Assembly (NCBI GenBank): GCA_036785705.1
Contig: JAWUZG010000056.1
Coordinates: 14,578,001 to 14,642,000 of the forward strand
DNA length: 64,000 nucleotides
Direction: 5' to 3'
Source of the DNA: Acanthornis magna
Taxonomy: Eukaryota > Chordata > Aves > Passeriformes > Acanthizidae
The notes beneath the pieces are model-generated. The model was not told the origin of the DNA. It did not search any database and was given only the letters and a program-made list of their open reading frames with translations. A program made the translations under genes and the position numbers. Shown here one piece after another: positions 12,701 to 23,700 of this stretch. Position 1 is the stretch's first letter; each line of letters starts with the position of its first letter.

Positions 12701-15700
12701 TTTTATTAATAAGAAATATAAACTCTTGCGAGCCTGCAGTGGGAAAGAGGGCAGAGAAAGCCAACTGAGTCGACGAGAAGCACTTTTTCCCCATCTCCAG
12801 ACAAGCTTGCTAGGACACAAGGCAACAACATATCCTACATTATCCAGCAGCCTTCGGAATGAATACTTTCCTCCCTGTGACAGAACGTAAACTGCTTTAG
12901 CCTCACTCTCTTCTCCTGACAGACCTTCTAATTATCTCAGCTGTTTACAGCGCTCAGGCCCTCTGCTACCAATTTCTCCATTATTCTGACAGTCAACAAA
13001 CTAGACCTATTAGAGCACAGCACAATTCTTGCCCAAGGCAGGAACTTTGTGAGACCACAAATCGTCTCGGTATTAAAAGTCGGTGCATAAGAACTGCCCT
13101 CAGCTTTAGCGCTAAATTGCTGGTTTGGAGACATTCATTGCTGTATATTGTATTTCCACTATATTCCGCTTTAATAGACTTCGTGCTGAAGTGTGTAAGA
13201 GGAGTTTTAAAGCCGGAGGTGGCGAGTAGACCTTTTCTTCTTTTTTTTTTTCCATTTAATATATTTTTCCATCTTTTTTGTTTGTCACCTTATATTGCGA
13301 GGTTGACTCACATACATAAAACAGAACTGCAGTCATGCAAGAATGTCTAACAGTTAGTGGAAGGCACAGATTTTACCATTAGAAGCTCAACAACAAGGTT
13401 GGGGCAATACAAGATTTGTTATTCTTTGATTTGTACAGGGCCTCAGATTAAAGATTATTTCTTTTGTGCTTAGGAATATTTTATTTTCCTATTTGGCAAA
13501 GTTGACTCGTTTTTTTTTCTTCTAATCTTCTGGTATCAAAGTAGTTAGGGCCCAGTAAGAATAATAGTCAAAGAGGGAGATTACAATTTCTATTAATAAT
13601 TTGCGTCCATTTGTTTAAGCAATGTTTATTCAAGGTTCAGAAAGCTCTTAGAAAACTGTGTTTATTAATTAGTGTACACAACACTCTATAAAGAATTTAT
13701 GTATGGCCTATCTCCAGATTTGTCTTATTTTGAGTTAGTACAGACCCAAGGATTTATTTTGACTAAACACAGAGGAACCATCTGATTCAGGTACACTTGT
13801 ATCTGAGATCTGGAATAATTTTCAATATTATCTTAAATTCATTGTGTCTGCAGGTACATATTAGGTTCCAATCTCTCAGGTTACCTACCAAGGTGCAGAA
13901 ATAATTCCAGATGTCTAAGATACACGTTATTATCAAGCTGATATTAATGACTAATGCCAGCAATTAGCCCAAACCACAAAAGCTCCAACTATATTTTCCT
14001 GAGCCATTCAATTGGTTCTAACTCAGTTAGGAATACTCTCACAGTAAATTTCATTCAGCCTTCTATTTGCCAAGCACAAGTGGTTACATTTATGAAAAAT
14101 TAAAGCTTGTAAATTGAAAAAAAAATCTTTTAAAGACCAAATCAAAGAGAAAATACATAAAATGTACATACACACTGCTTCATCTAAATGGTGTGTTGGA
14201 AGGAACTTGTGCTTTCACTGAACTATGTTACCTCTGCCTGCTGGAATGATAGAATATAAAACGACATGTTATATTAGATTCTACTGAATTTGAATTCTTC
14301 CTTCAAGGCATTTATAGAGAAATAAAATATTTTCCAATGATGACTCTTTGAAAAGCGACATTTCTTTCAGCAAAAACTTTTAAAGACAACTTCCAGTTTA
14401 GTGACACAGGGCTGGGTGAGTTGTCACCTAGACTATCACATGAAATTGTGTACTGGACATGAACATCATGGAACAACCGAGGGAAAGCCTTTGCACAGGA
14501 TTTGTGGTAAAGACTGTTGCATTCCTGGGAGATCAGTGTCAGTACTAAGGCAAATCTAACTCAAAAGCTGACCACTTAATAGCTTTAAAGTGTTCAAAGT
14601 TCTTAAGTTCTTCCAAACACAGCTTTGAAAGAGAAATGTGTCTGTGTTGTGCCGTGGTTTCGCGTTTCATCTTGCAGCATGTACTAATTTGGGCTAAATA
14701 CTTCTGTGACTTAGTAAAACAAAACTTCAACCAAATTGTCAGGCCACATTGCTCTAAACACAGATAACTTCAGAACTGTGTGAGTTTTGCTACCAAGATT
14801 AGGAGCAGCTCTAATGATTTCCACAGAACTTGCATGAAATGGAAATTAGCAGAGTCTAGAGTCATTTGTCATCCTTTCAAATCTGTTTCCAAAACTTGGT
14901 TTCCTGTTCAGAAGGAGGGCATGTCCCTGGGTCAAAGACAAGCTGAAAGCAATTGGGCCCTAGATGGCACTTCTACTTGGCTTTGGGTCAGATTCTCCAG
15001 TGGGATACCCTGGGATTCTGCCTGCCAGAGGCCTTCTTCTCTGCACAGAAGACTCATGTCCACAATCTTAACCATGGCTGGAGTAACTCTAAGGTAACAA
15101 TGGTATTTTTCTCTGCCCTGGCAGAAAATACAGGTTTCTGCTCTCAGAATCAAGAGGGAATCAGAATACAAAATGGAGATGTCAGAGCTCCTTGGACCAC
15201 AGTGGATGGAACTGGTGTCATAAAATGGGAAATAAATAGAATCACTGAACTTTAACATGAATGCAAGAAAGATTGGTTAATATTAGTTTTAGGGGGGCTG
15301 TATGTAAATAAATGTACTAAAATATATTTAAAATTGTCTATCAGATGTTGTACTTTCATGTTTGCTTATTTTTTAATGTGAAAGAAACCCATGTTGACGG
15401 GGCATACAAACCTTTTTTTTTAAGTTGACCTTAGTGAATTAATTTACTGGTAACGATTTTCAAAGTATGTCTTAAGTAAATAACACATGAAGTAATTGAA
15501 AGAGAATTTCAGGCTTGCAACCACAACTATTTGCAGTGTAGACCTAAGTCTAAGCTTTGGGTTCATCCAATTATGGTATCAAATCGTTGCCATATATACC
15601 ATCAGCCCCAAGCGTGTGGGATGACAGTCAACACATCAGCCAGAATATTTGTAGGCAAGTGATTTTGTGCTGCAGTCTTTTCAGCTCTCAAAAACTAAGC

Positions 15701-16379
15701 AAGAATTGTTTGCAAATCTTGGCAAAACAGGCAAGCTGCTTAGTAACATCGTTTGGATATCAAAGATGTGATGAGCCTTCCTCTGAGACCGTGCACAGCA
15801 CCAAGGACGTGCTGGCATTGGAGGCTGCTTCAGACACAGCCTGGTCAAGCCTCCGTGGCACTTTTCACAGCTGAAATATTATTTTTGGTGACCTAGAATG
15901 TATTTCTGAATGCAATCAGAAAATTGTAGTTTTTCTATGCAAAATTGCTGCTCCAAAATATAACTGGAAAATATATTAATTCTTCCCTATTTCATGCCCT
16001 AGACCACTGAGAGACAGTTTCGGCTTTACGATTTCTGCTCTGAACCCCTCTCTAGCTCCGAAATTAATTAAACCAAACCAGTGGGATAGACTTAAATTCA
16101 TATTGGTTTCTGGAAAGAAAAAAAAGTAACCCTTGTCTATTATGGGAGGCTGGCAGCAACAGATTACATATTTAAGAAGCCTTGTTCCTGGTCGTTTCTG
16201 CAGCTTTCATTAAAAAGATATGCGTGTTAATCGTGGAAATGGGAGGCAACCTAGAAAAAAGATGTATTATTATGAGAGGCTGGGACGTTGTATTTGTGCA
16301 TACAGCAGGGAAAACTATATTGAAATGAGTGCTAAAAACAGCCCAAGAGCGATGTGGGGAATGACGAGGAGGAAAATCC
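9756..16379. other. Non-coding sequence, no gene seen
   Basis: Contains the T15 tract at 9926-9940 and the candidate old repeat at 10.5 kb. The 135-codon frame at 11226-11633 has fairly balanced composition, but no known domain and no clear splice partners. 13.5-14.4 kb is AT-rich unique sequence. No RNA gene is seen. Confidence 0.55.
10508..10583 (+). repeat. Candidate old amniote interspersed repeat
   Basis: The block 'cccactgaagtccatggga' followed by 'ttgcacagg' and, some 45 bases on, 'cagaatcaggccca' resembles a repeat I know only by pattern from reptile and bird DNA ('attgaagtcaatggga ... gcagaatttggccc'). I cannot name its family with certainty. The same pattern appears degraded at 23632-23700. 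The longest open frame in the window (169 codons, minus strand, 10157-10666) overlaps this site and is probably a by-product. Confidence is low because the match rests on two short blocks. Confidence 0.3.
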
Positions 16380-16680
16380 AGAGCCGGAGCATCGTAAGGG
16401 GAGCAGCGGAGTTGGAGTCAGAGATGCAGAAAGGAGAACAGGTGAGGGTCAGAAAGATAGAAAGGAGAGAGAGCAGCACTGGGAGAAGACATGAGAAATT
16501 AGATCAGAATCTAAAAGCACTCAGGAGAGCAGGGAAAAAGGCAGAAATTAGAACAGGAGCTAAGAGGAGAGCCGAAGAGGCAATAAAAACTCAAGGAGTA
16601 GAAAGAAAAACTGCAAGATGAAGGGAGGAGGACAGGAAAAAAAGGGCAGGAGATAAATATGAGGCAACATAAAAGGGCCT
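16380..16680 (+). other. Purine-biased block
   Basis: By direct count, 16441-16680 has 51 pyrimidines in 240 bases, so about 79 percent purine on the plus strand. This explains the 133-codon open frame at 16220-16621, whose translation is rich in Arg, Lys, Glu and Ala with no recognisable domain. I read it as a composition effect, not a gene. It may be a decayed GA microsatellite or a strand-asymmetric element. Confidence 0.7.
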
Positions 16681-19454
16681 TGATCTCCAGTTTGTAAAGA
16701 TGACGTGATCTGTGGTGTGAAAGAAAAGAAATACTTTGCATTTTTTGAAATGCCACGAAGAGAGGACCAGGCTACATCTCAGAAATCAATATCACATTTT
16801 ATGCCTGCTGCACCCTTCACGAAGAATCAAGACAACATTGATTCAAGTAAGTAATATTTCATTGAAAACTGATCTTTGATTGCATAGCTGCAAGGGACCG
16901 GCTCTGAAAGTCCCTTGGTGGTGTCTGTGCTGAACAGGTGTCATTTTTGGGATTGTGTCAGAAGTGATGTGGCTCCATTCCCGATCCGCGGAACACGTGG
17001 GGAGCAGAGGACACGTCACTTTAGTCTTTGAGAGCAGATGATGCTGCATCAGAAGGGCTGGCCTGCTCTCTAGGGTCATTAGTCTGTGTCTGTTAGTGTG
17101 TGGTGAGCAGCCGGGAAGGTTTGCTTGGTGGCTGTATTCATTTCAAGCGGTGAAACGATTATTTTAAGATAATTAGAAAAGCCTTAGACCGATATTTTAA
17201 ATCTGCTCTCCTGATCAATTGTAGCAGTGTTAGAGCTGGTGTGCAGTCATGAGGCACAGGACCATCTCCCCGGACTGCAAGGCCAGGCTCTTGTAATGGA
17301 ATTAACTGTTTCCGAGTTGTTTTTTCACAGTATTTGAGAATGTAAAATCTCCCCTTCGTTTTATTTCCCTGGCCACTAATTCCCTTGGGAAAACAGATTC
17401 ACTGTTTGTTTTGCTAGCAGATCTTGATGTGTTCCAGCTTCTTTATACCATGGAGGGTGACAGTAAAACAATTTATAGCAAAACCTGTGTTGGAATTCCC
17501 TTTTGGAAAATCACTTTCTTATCCTGATAAAAAGTTACATATTTACAAATAGTGCATTTTTTTCTCTTATGTGCCTGCCCCCTGCATCCTTCCACTTTTC
17601 CCACACAAAGGTAAAAAAAGAAACATTTTGGGCGTTTTCCTGGTTTTCAGTGGAAGTGCATCTACTCAGATGTAGATACAATTAATGAGTTCAAATTTCA
17701 CAGTAGCAGAACAAAAATATAGTAATATCCAGGTTATTATGCTTTTCTGATACATATAACACTAAGCCATCCACCTTGCTCCAGAACCTGAAAATTGTTC
17801 AGCAAGCAGAATTGATAACTCTTAAAAAATGAATAATAATATCAAGTCAGATCCTTTGAGCATAGTTACAAGACAATGTCAAAAACTAATGTACAGTTGT
17901 TGTTCAATAATCATTAAAAATAGTTGCAGAACTATTTTGAAAACAAGTGAATTAGGAAGACACTTGGCAGTTTGGAAAACAATGCAAAGGACTTGTGGCC
18001 TAAGAAAATACCAGGTAAAATGACATTGTATATGTGTGGACATGCACATGTGTTGTGTATACATTAAAGAGACAAAAAATAACAACAATGGCAAAATATA
18101 TTCAACAAATAATGGGGAAAAATGCCATGGCTATTTGTCATGAATATAGGGTACTGATGAAAAGTGTTCGTCATATTTCTGACTTCCCTAAGCCTCATAC
18201 AAATGTGGAGAAAGTGGCATGACCCACTGAGCTGACATTAAAAGCTTTAAATTGAATTAAATTGGCAGAAACCTTCAAAAATTGTCTTGGGAGGGGAGAA
18301 AAATTTCATGACAGAGCATAACAGATGTATGAAATTAAGAGCATTTAGGATACATTATCTTTGCTGTATGATGGGAAATGTTTCTAATTGCACTCACAGG
18401 GTGCCTTTAAGATGTGTTTTTATTTAAGAAGTGTTCTTTATGATCTGTTATGGATTTTCAGCAGAAATATATAGGCAAAAGAATAAAATGCATATTAAGA
18501 TATATGTTTTTGCAACAATCAACTCATTTGTTATTGTTCAGTGAAACAAACTGTAAAGGCAAAGTGACTGAATCTGTAGGAGTGGAATGGAAAGAAAAGA
18601 TCTTATTGGGTAATGAGGAACCTGTACTGTACTGATGGACATATACTCAAGTGCTCATGGGTGATCTTATAACTCATATCAGCATTGGACTGTATGGATT
18701 TTCAGGTACACCTGCACCTTACTTCATGTAAATGTTATTGCTCTTCTTTTCCTGGCTACTGGATGCTCATTAAATCCAGCAATTGAGATGCAATAGGAAA
18801 TACTGTACGTGGATTTCACTATTATTAATAATGTCTGTGCTGCAAGGCATCCCCAACCAGAGTTCAGTGTTCAAAGTCCTGCTCAGCACATAGTGAAAAC
18901 TGGATTAATATGCAATGGAATTTCTTTTCTTGTATATTGCAGAATCTCAATTAGTTCTTGCTGTGTCATTTACTCCCACAGATTTAAAATGTATTGAATC
19001 AAATTTCAATAAGAGGAATCTCCTAAAATTACAGCACTCCCCTTTTGTGTTCACCAAGAGGTTCACAAATAGAGTCTCTCTAACTAGTGAATATGGTGTT
19101 CCAGGGGTTTTTTTCCACTTTTGATGTTTTCAATAAGAGTCAGTTTAGGGCCAAATATGATCATCCAATCAATGCTGCTGACATGCAGCATTGAGTCTAG
19201 AACTTTTCCGATTCTTTTCACCACATACCCTAATTTCCATTATGATGTGACTTCTCTGCTTGTTTTTTTCTAGACTGAGGGAAAATGTCATTCTTGCACA
19301 TTAAAACTAGAGGTATTTCTGGTCTGAGCTGGTACATTCAGGTCTAAGCTCCTGTGCATCACATCCAACCAGAGCTTTTTGTCTCATTTTGTCAGGTCTT
19401 GTCAAGCACAGCTTTTCTATGCTCTATAAAATTTCTTTGCTATATCCCAAAACA
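16681..19454. other. Non-coding sequence, no gene seen
   Basis: Unique sequence. 16960-17010 has a few CpG. Open frames are 60-78 codons and overlap on both strands. Apart from the hairpin at 19.17 kb I see no element. Confidence 0.6.
19169..19194. repeat. Perfect 10-bp inverted repeat, 6-nt loop
   Basis: TCAATGCTGC (19169-19178) and GCAGCATTGA (19185-19194) are exact reverse complements separated by TGACAT. There is no T-run after it and no other sign of an RNA gene. Confidence 0.75.
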
Positions 19455-19568
19455 TAGAGAATCATAGAATCATTTAGGTTGGACCAGACCTTTAAGAGCC
19501 TTGAGTTAAACCATTATTCTGACACTGCCAAGACCACCACTAAACCACGTCCCCTGTGAACACTCCTC
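19455..19568 (-). mobile_element. CR1 LINE 3' end fragment
   Basis: On the plus strand the element begins with 'ATCATAGAATCATTTAGG', the inverted form of the CR1 3' terminus, then reads 'ttggaccagacctttaagag' and 'cactgccaagaccaccacta'. That is the standard order for an avian CR1 read from its 3' end. Only about 110 bases remain. CR1 inserts by target-primed reverse transcription and nearly always leaves 5'-truncated copies, so a short 3' fragment is normal. No part of the reverse-transcriptase frame is present. The element is on the minus strand. Confidence 0.9.
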
Positions 19569-20803
19569 CACTGTATTTTCTTGGTATGCAGCATCCTTGC
19601 CTTAGAAGTAGAAAAAATCTAGGCTGTGGTGATTTTCTGGTGACCTCACAGATTTACTCCTTATCACAGATCATGAGTTGGGAGTTACAGCTGTAAAAGC
19701 TGTGTCAATCCATTTTAAGTAAATATTCGAAACCACACGGCTTCTGCTAGTCTTAGATGGAAATAGAATAAACTCTTTCTTTGTTGTAACCACAAGGAAA
19801 TCAAATGTTTACTAATACCAGAACTGGTTCAGCCCCTTAATAGTGAAAAGTGACAAGAAATAGATTATTATCTCTGACATAAATTTGAGCAGGAAAAGGA
19901 TTCTTTGCAATGGAAACAAATGCTAATGGAATAAAAATGACCTGAGTTGTCCAATGGATGTCAAACCTAGTGGAGTCCAGGATGACTTAGAACCATTCAG
20001 TCTGCATCAGAGAAAACAAATTGGCTGAATGAAATAACCTCTCGTTCAGTTCTATATTTTTGTCACCAGCAGTACAAATAAATAAATAAAACAGTACAAA
20101 ACCACTTTCCTAACTTTCTCCAAATGAAATCATCCAACTGTGTGAGCGTGTTTCAGGTCCATTGCTCAAACTCAGAAAGGGGAAAATAAATCAATTTTTA
20201 AAAAAATTAATTACATGACCTTACTCCAAATTAGGATTTTTCTATCACTGCTGCATAACCTGCATTGTAGAGTCTGTGTTTAATTTCTCTCCTGGATGAT
20301 GTCCACCAGCAAAAGGAATATGCAATGGGCAAATAGCCCACCAAATATTGTACATGTAAAAGATGAGGAAGACAAGTATTTTTTAGTGTGAAAAATTGGT
20401 TTCAAAAGCAATACTAGAAAGAAACTGCTCAAAACCTAGTCAGAAAATGGAACAGTTAAACAGAGAAAAAGCTGCTAGCTGGGAACAGAGATCTGATTGC
20501 TAATTCTATCAAACAATGCACATAGCTCTGAGCTGAGCTGTGAGGAGCCATCAGGAAAAGCAGAGGAAGAGGAAAGTCACAGGCCAGAAAAATCATCCCA
20601 GAGTGTTGCAAATGGCCCAGAGGCTGTAGGTTGTGGAATGTAGTATTAGTTTAGAACTTAATGGCCTCATGAAGGCTGCGCGTGCAGGTAATGCATTAGA
20701 CCCAGGAGATCTAGGCCCAAACTTTCCTTTTATTAAGATTTACCCAGAATTGCTTTGCATTTAAAATGATTTAAGAGTATAGTTTTTCAAAATGGATATT
20801 CAT

Positions 20804-20818
20804 TTAAAAAAAAAAAAA
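20804..20818 (+). repeat. Poly(A) tract
   Basis: A short poly(A) run lies in AT-rich sequence. No processed gene copy is visible upstream, so I do not read it as a retrocopy tail. Confidence 0.6.
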
Positions 20819-21214
20819 GGAAATAAAAAGGCAAGACTGATTATTTCCAATTAAATAGATTTATATTTGAATTGGTGAAATTATGTGATCTGTTGGAGAA
20901 AAAAATATTATGTAGTATAATTATATATAATATATACCTTTGTGCAAATAGTTGTTTTGCTCTGATAAAACATGAATGAATCAGTGTTAACATGTAGCAA
21001 ATTAAATCCTTCTCATTCCTTGAAAAAATCCCTTTCAAAGTTGTTATTTCTATAAGCCATTAACTTCTGGGTTAGGCTGTGTGTTAAAGTGCCAAAAAAG
21101 ACTTGTTGAAAAGGATATATTTCATTCAAAGCAAGTAAACTTAGAGGGGAAAAAAGAGAGGGAAAAATAAAGAAAGCACACAACCCTACCTTTAGCCTGA
21201 AGAAATCTTTGGAT

Positions 21215-21246
21215 TTGGAAATCCCTTTAGATTGGAATCCCTTTAG
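21215..21246 (+). repeat. Two-copy tandem duplication (~16 bp)
   Basis: TTGGAAATCCCTTTAGA is followed directly by TTGGAATCCCTTTAG, differing by one A. This is a simple slippage-scale duplication. Confidence 0.8.
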
Positions 21247-21370
21247 TTAAAAATTATGCATTAATGTTTTTTACCCAACATGTTGCTTTTTAGTAGAGAG
21301 CAGGCAAATCCACTGAGACTATTTCCTTCATCTACTTCACTGGGTTCAGAAAACTCTCTGAATTTATGAA

Positions 21371-21537
21371 GAATTATAAAATCACAGAAGGGTTTGGGTC
21401 GGAAGGTCTTATTCCACCCTGTGCCACAGGCAGGGACACCTTCCACTATCCCAGGCTGCTCCAGCCCCATCCAGCCTGACCTGGGACACTTCCAGCGATC
21501 CAGGGGCAGCCTCAGCTTCTCTGGGCAACACTTCCAA
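21371..21537 (-). mobile_element. CR1 LINE 3' end fragment
   Basis: The start 'gaattataaaatcacagaag' is a mutated CR1 terminus. 'GGTTTGGGTCGGAAGGTCTT', 'ggcagggacaccttccacta', 'tcccaggctgctccagcccc' and 'cttctctgggcaac' follow in consensus order. The 'CTATCCCAGGCTGCTCC' wording is typical of CR1 copies I associate with songbirds. The copy is 5'-truncated to about 165 bases, with a few deletions such as the shortened 'ttattccaccctgtgcca' part. Reading frames across it are fragments of repeat, not genes. A MIR-like relic lies about 100 bases downstream. Confidence 0.93.
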
Positions 21538-21633
21538 ACCTTTATTTGCACCAAATCTGGTGAGCTCTCAGTGCTGGCAATAATCCCAGAGCTTGCAGGG
21601 TCCCTGCAAGTACCACCAGCCCTGTGGCTTTGC

Positions 21634-21710
21634 TGGAAACTGAGGCACAGAGGTTCTGGGATGTCTGAAGGCGATATGAGAGCCACGGTTCCAAGAGCAG
21701 AGACATCTCA
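21634..21710 (-). repeat. MIR/CORE-SINE-like fossil, antisense
   Basis: 'TGGAAACTGAGGCACAGAGG' at 21634-21653 matches the inverted MIR core closely. It is followed by 'ttctgggatgtctgaaggcg', which loosely fits the consensus 'ttaagtgacttgcccaaggt'. The remainder is too worn to align by eye. The 20-base core match is good but short, so the call is moderate. It lies just beyond the younger CR1 fragment, as expected where repeats pile up in neutral DNA. Confidence 0.5.
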
Positions 21711-22499
21711 CGGCCACCACTTCCAGCACAAATAATTGAATCCTGGTTATCCATCGAGTTCAGCAGGATTCGCCCTTGCAAAGCAGTCCTGCTGCCTCTG
21801 GAGCAAGTAGGAAAAAGCCCAGATTTTTTGGAGAAGAGCCTCAGACCTCAAATCAAGAGATAATGTATTCTTCCTATGCATATAAACAGGCACCAGCCAC
21901 TGAAATGGATAGATTAAAGTATTACAAAGTATTTATTTTTATCAGTCTTTTTGCGTTACTGAAATGTAGAGAAAATTCTTTCATTAACCATCTCCCCAGC
22001 TTGCACACACATATATTTGACACAAATGTGAAGTGCAGCATGTTACTTGGTATGTCTCCCTTTAAAACACAAAGTACTAACCTCCTGTAGAGAAGTCTCC
22101 CGGGAAGCTGGCAGCTAATAAAGCCAAAAAATATCGGGGTTCATTAGGCATGCAAGCATTCTGGTAAAATCAAAGATCACTCTGGAACCCCCTTGAACAT
22201 ATTATAGTTACCATTAAAATCATCATCATAGGATTTGATGTTAGTAAAACATATTGCTTAGGCTATAAAACATTCTAAACTAGTATCCCAAATGTCTTGC
22301 CTCAAGCAAGCACTTAAATTAAAGTTTCAGACAGCTGGCACTAGAATCAAAATAACAGTTTTGCACAAAGAGATTGGATAAACATGATTATTGTTTTCAT
22401 AATTTATTTTGTCAACGTGCAGTATTGTGCCTTGATCCCTCCATTGTGCTTGGGCACAATTTCTTTCACTTTTCAACAGGTAACTATATTTCACTGAGG

Positions 22500-22519
22500 T
22501 TTTTTTTTTTTTTTTACAG
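22500..22519 (+). repeat. T16 homopolymer ending in ACAG
   Basis: Sixteen T followed by ACAG forms a textbook splice-acceptor shape. There is no open frame or exon-like sequence downstream, so I annotate it only as a homopolymer. Confidence 0.85.
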
Positions 22520-23631
22520 AAAGCAATCCTAATTGATCTGCTGCTCTTGAATAATCTAATCCCTAATTAGTTGAGCCTGAATGTTGAGAAAGGCAGCATT
22601 GTGTGCTTTAATTAATTTCCATAATCTGGAATTTCTGTTTGCTTGCCTCATAAGATCTTTTGGTTTTCAAGGAGAGGGTAGCAGAACAATATCACTACTT
22701 AGCGTATGAAAAAGGGGGCAGTGTTCTGGATATTTGATACAGCGCAATTGCAACAGCTACAAACACATAGTTCTTAATTAAGACTAAACCCATTTCCTGT
22801 TTACCTTGAGTAACAATTTTAAGAGATGTTCTTCCTGCATTTATTCCAGTTCAGCTGCTCCCTGCCTCTTAGGTACAGTGAGGATGGTGGGCTCTCCTTT
22901 AATTTCCATTTAGTGCAGACATCCCCACCAAGTAGCTGTTGAAATGTAGAGAAATAAAGTGCCAGAAATGTGTGGCAGCAATCTCTTGAGCAAATACACG
23001 TTTTCATAGACACATACCAAAACATTTTACATTTCAAACCCTCTTTCAAAGACAAAATGTGGCTTCTTGAACAAATCTCAGTGATTTCCACATTCTTTTA
23101 CCCAGGTGGTGAGCCAAGAAAAGATCATCCCCCAAAATGCAAACCTCCATCCAACATTGATGCACACAATTAGAAAAGAACCAAGGTTAAGAGAAGCTCC
23201 TGCTTTGCAGGCACAGAGAAGCATTTGGACATTGCTGGAGAGTGCAAAGCACTTTAATGATTCACAGTGCTCCTTTGTACTGTTTTGTAACCAGTGCTTA
23301 AACATTTCTCAATATTAAAAAATATTCTCATTTTGGTAAACAGCTTTCTTGCAGGCTCCTTTGTATGTTATCACTAGAGATTTTTCACTCAAATGGGAAA
23401 GTAAATGATGACATTGTCAGGAGCTGAGATCTCCTGCCTCAGTTTACACAGTGCATATAGGAAATATATAAAAAATATATTTTTATATGCAGCATTCTCC
23501 ATATATTCTATATATATCTGCCTCATAGGGAGGTTACAGAGTTTACAAAGAGCTGCAAATGACGTCGAGTCATTCTCTTGGAAGTATTTCATGGACAAAA
23601 TGCAGCCCTCTCAGAAATATAAATTAGAAAT

Positions 23632-23700
23632 TACCCCCATTGAAATTACTAGGATCAGTGTAAATTTATTGCACATGTGGGACTGAGAGCAAAACTCGTC
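23632..23700 (+). repeat. Candidate old amniote interspersed repeat, second copy
   Basis: 'cccccattgaaattac' and, later, 'ttgcacatgtgggactgaga' plus 'gcaaaactcg' recall the same unnamed pattern as the copy near 10.5 kb ('cattgaagtcaatggga ... ggactgagagcagaatttgg'). This copy is more diverged. The evidence is block order only, and family membership is uncertain. Confidence 0.25.

Larger units (their letters stand above)
19569..21370. other. Non-coding AT-rich sequence
   Basis: Between two CR1 fragments. Contains AAATAAATAAATAAA near 20079, poly(A) at 20.80 kb and AT-rich sequence at 20.90-20.94 kb. No gene seen. Confidence 0.6.

Noticed and set aside
16220..16621. 133-codon Arg/Lys/Glu-rich frame
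   Set aside because: Explained by the purine bias of the block; no domain.
20804..20818. Poly(A) as the tail of a processed pseudogene
   Set aside because: No gene-like sequence upstream.
23434..23470. 'ctgcctcagtttacacag' as a MIR tail
   Set aside because: A single short block; the upstream core is absent.
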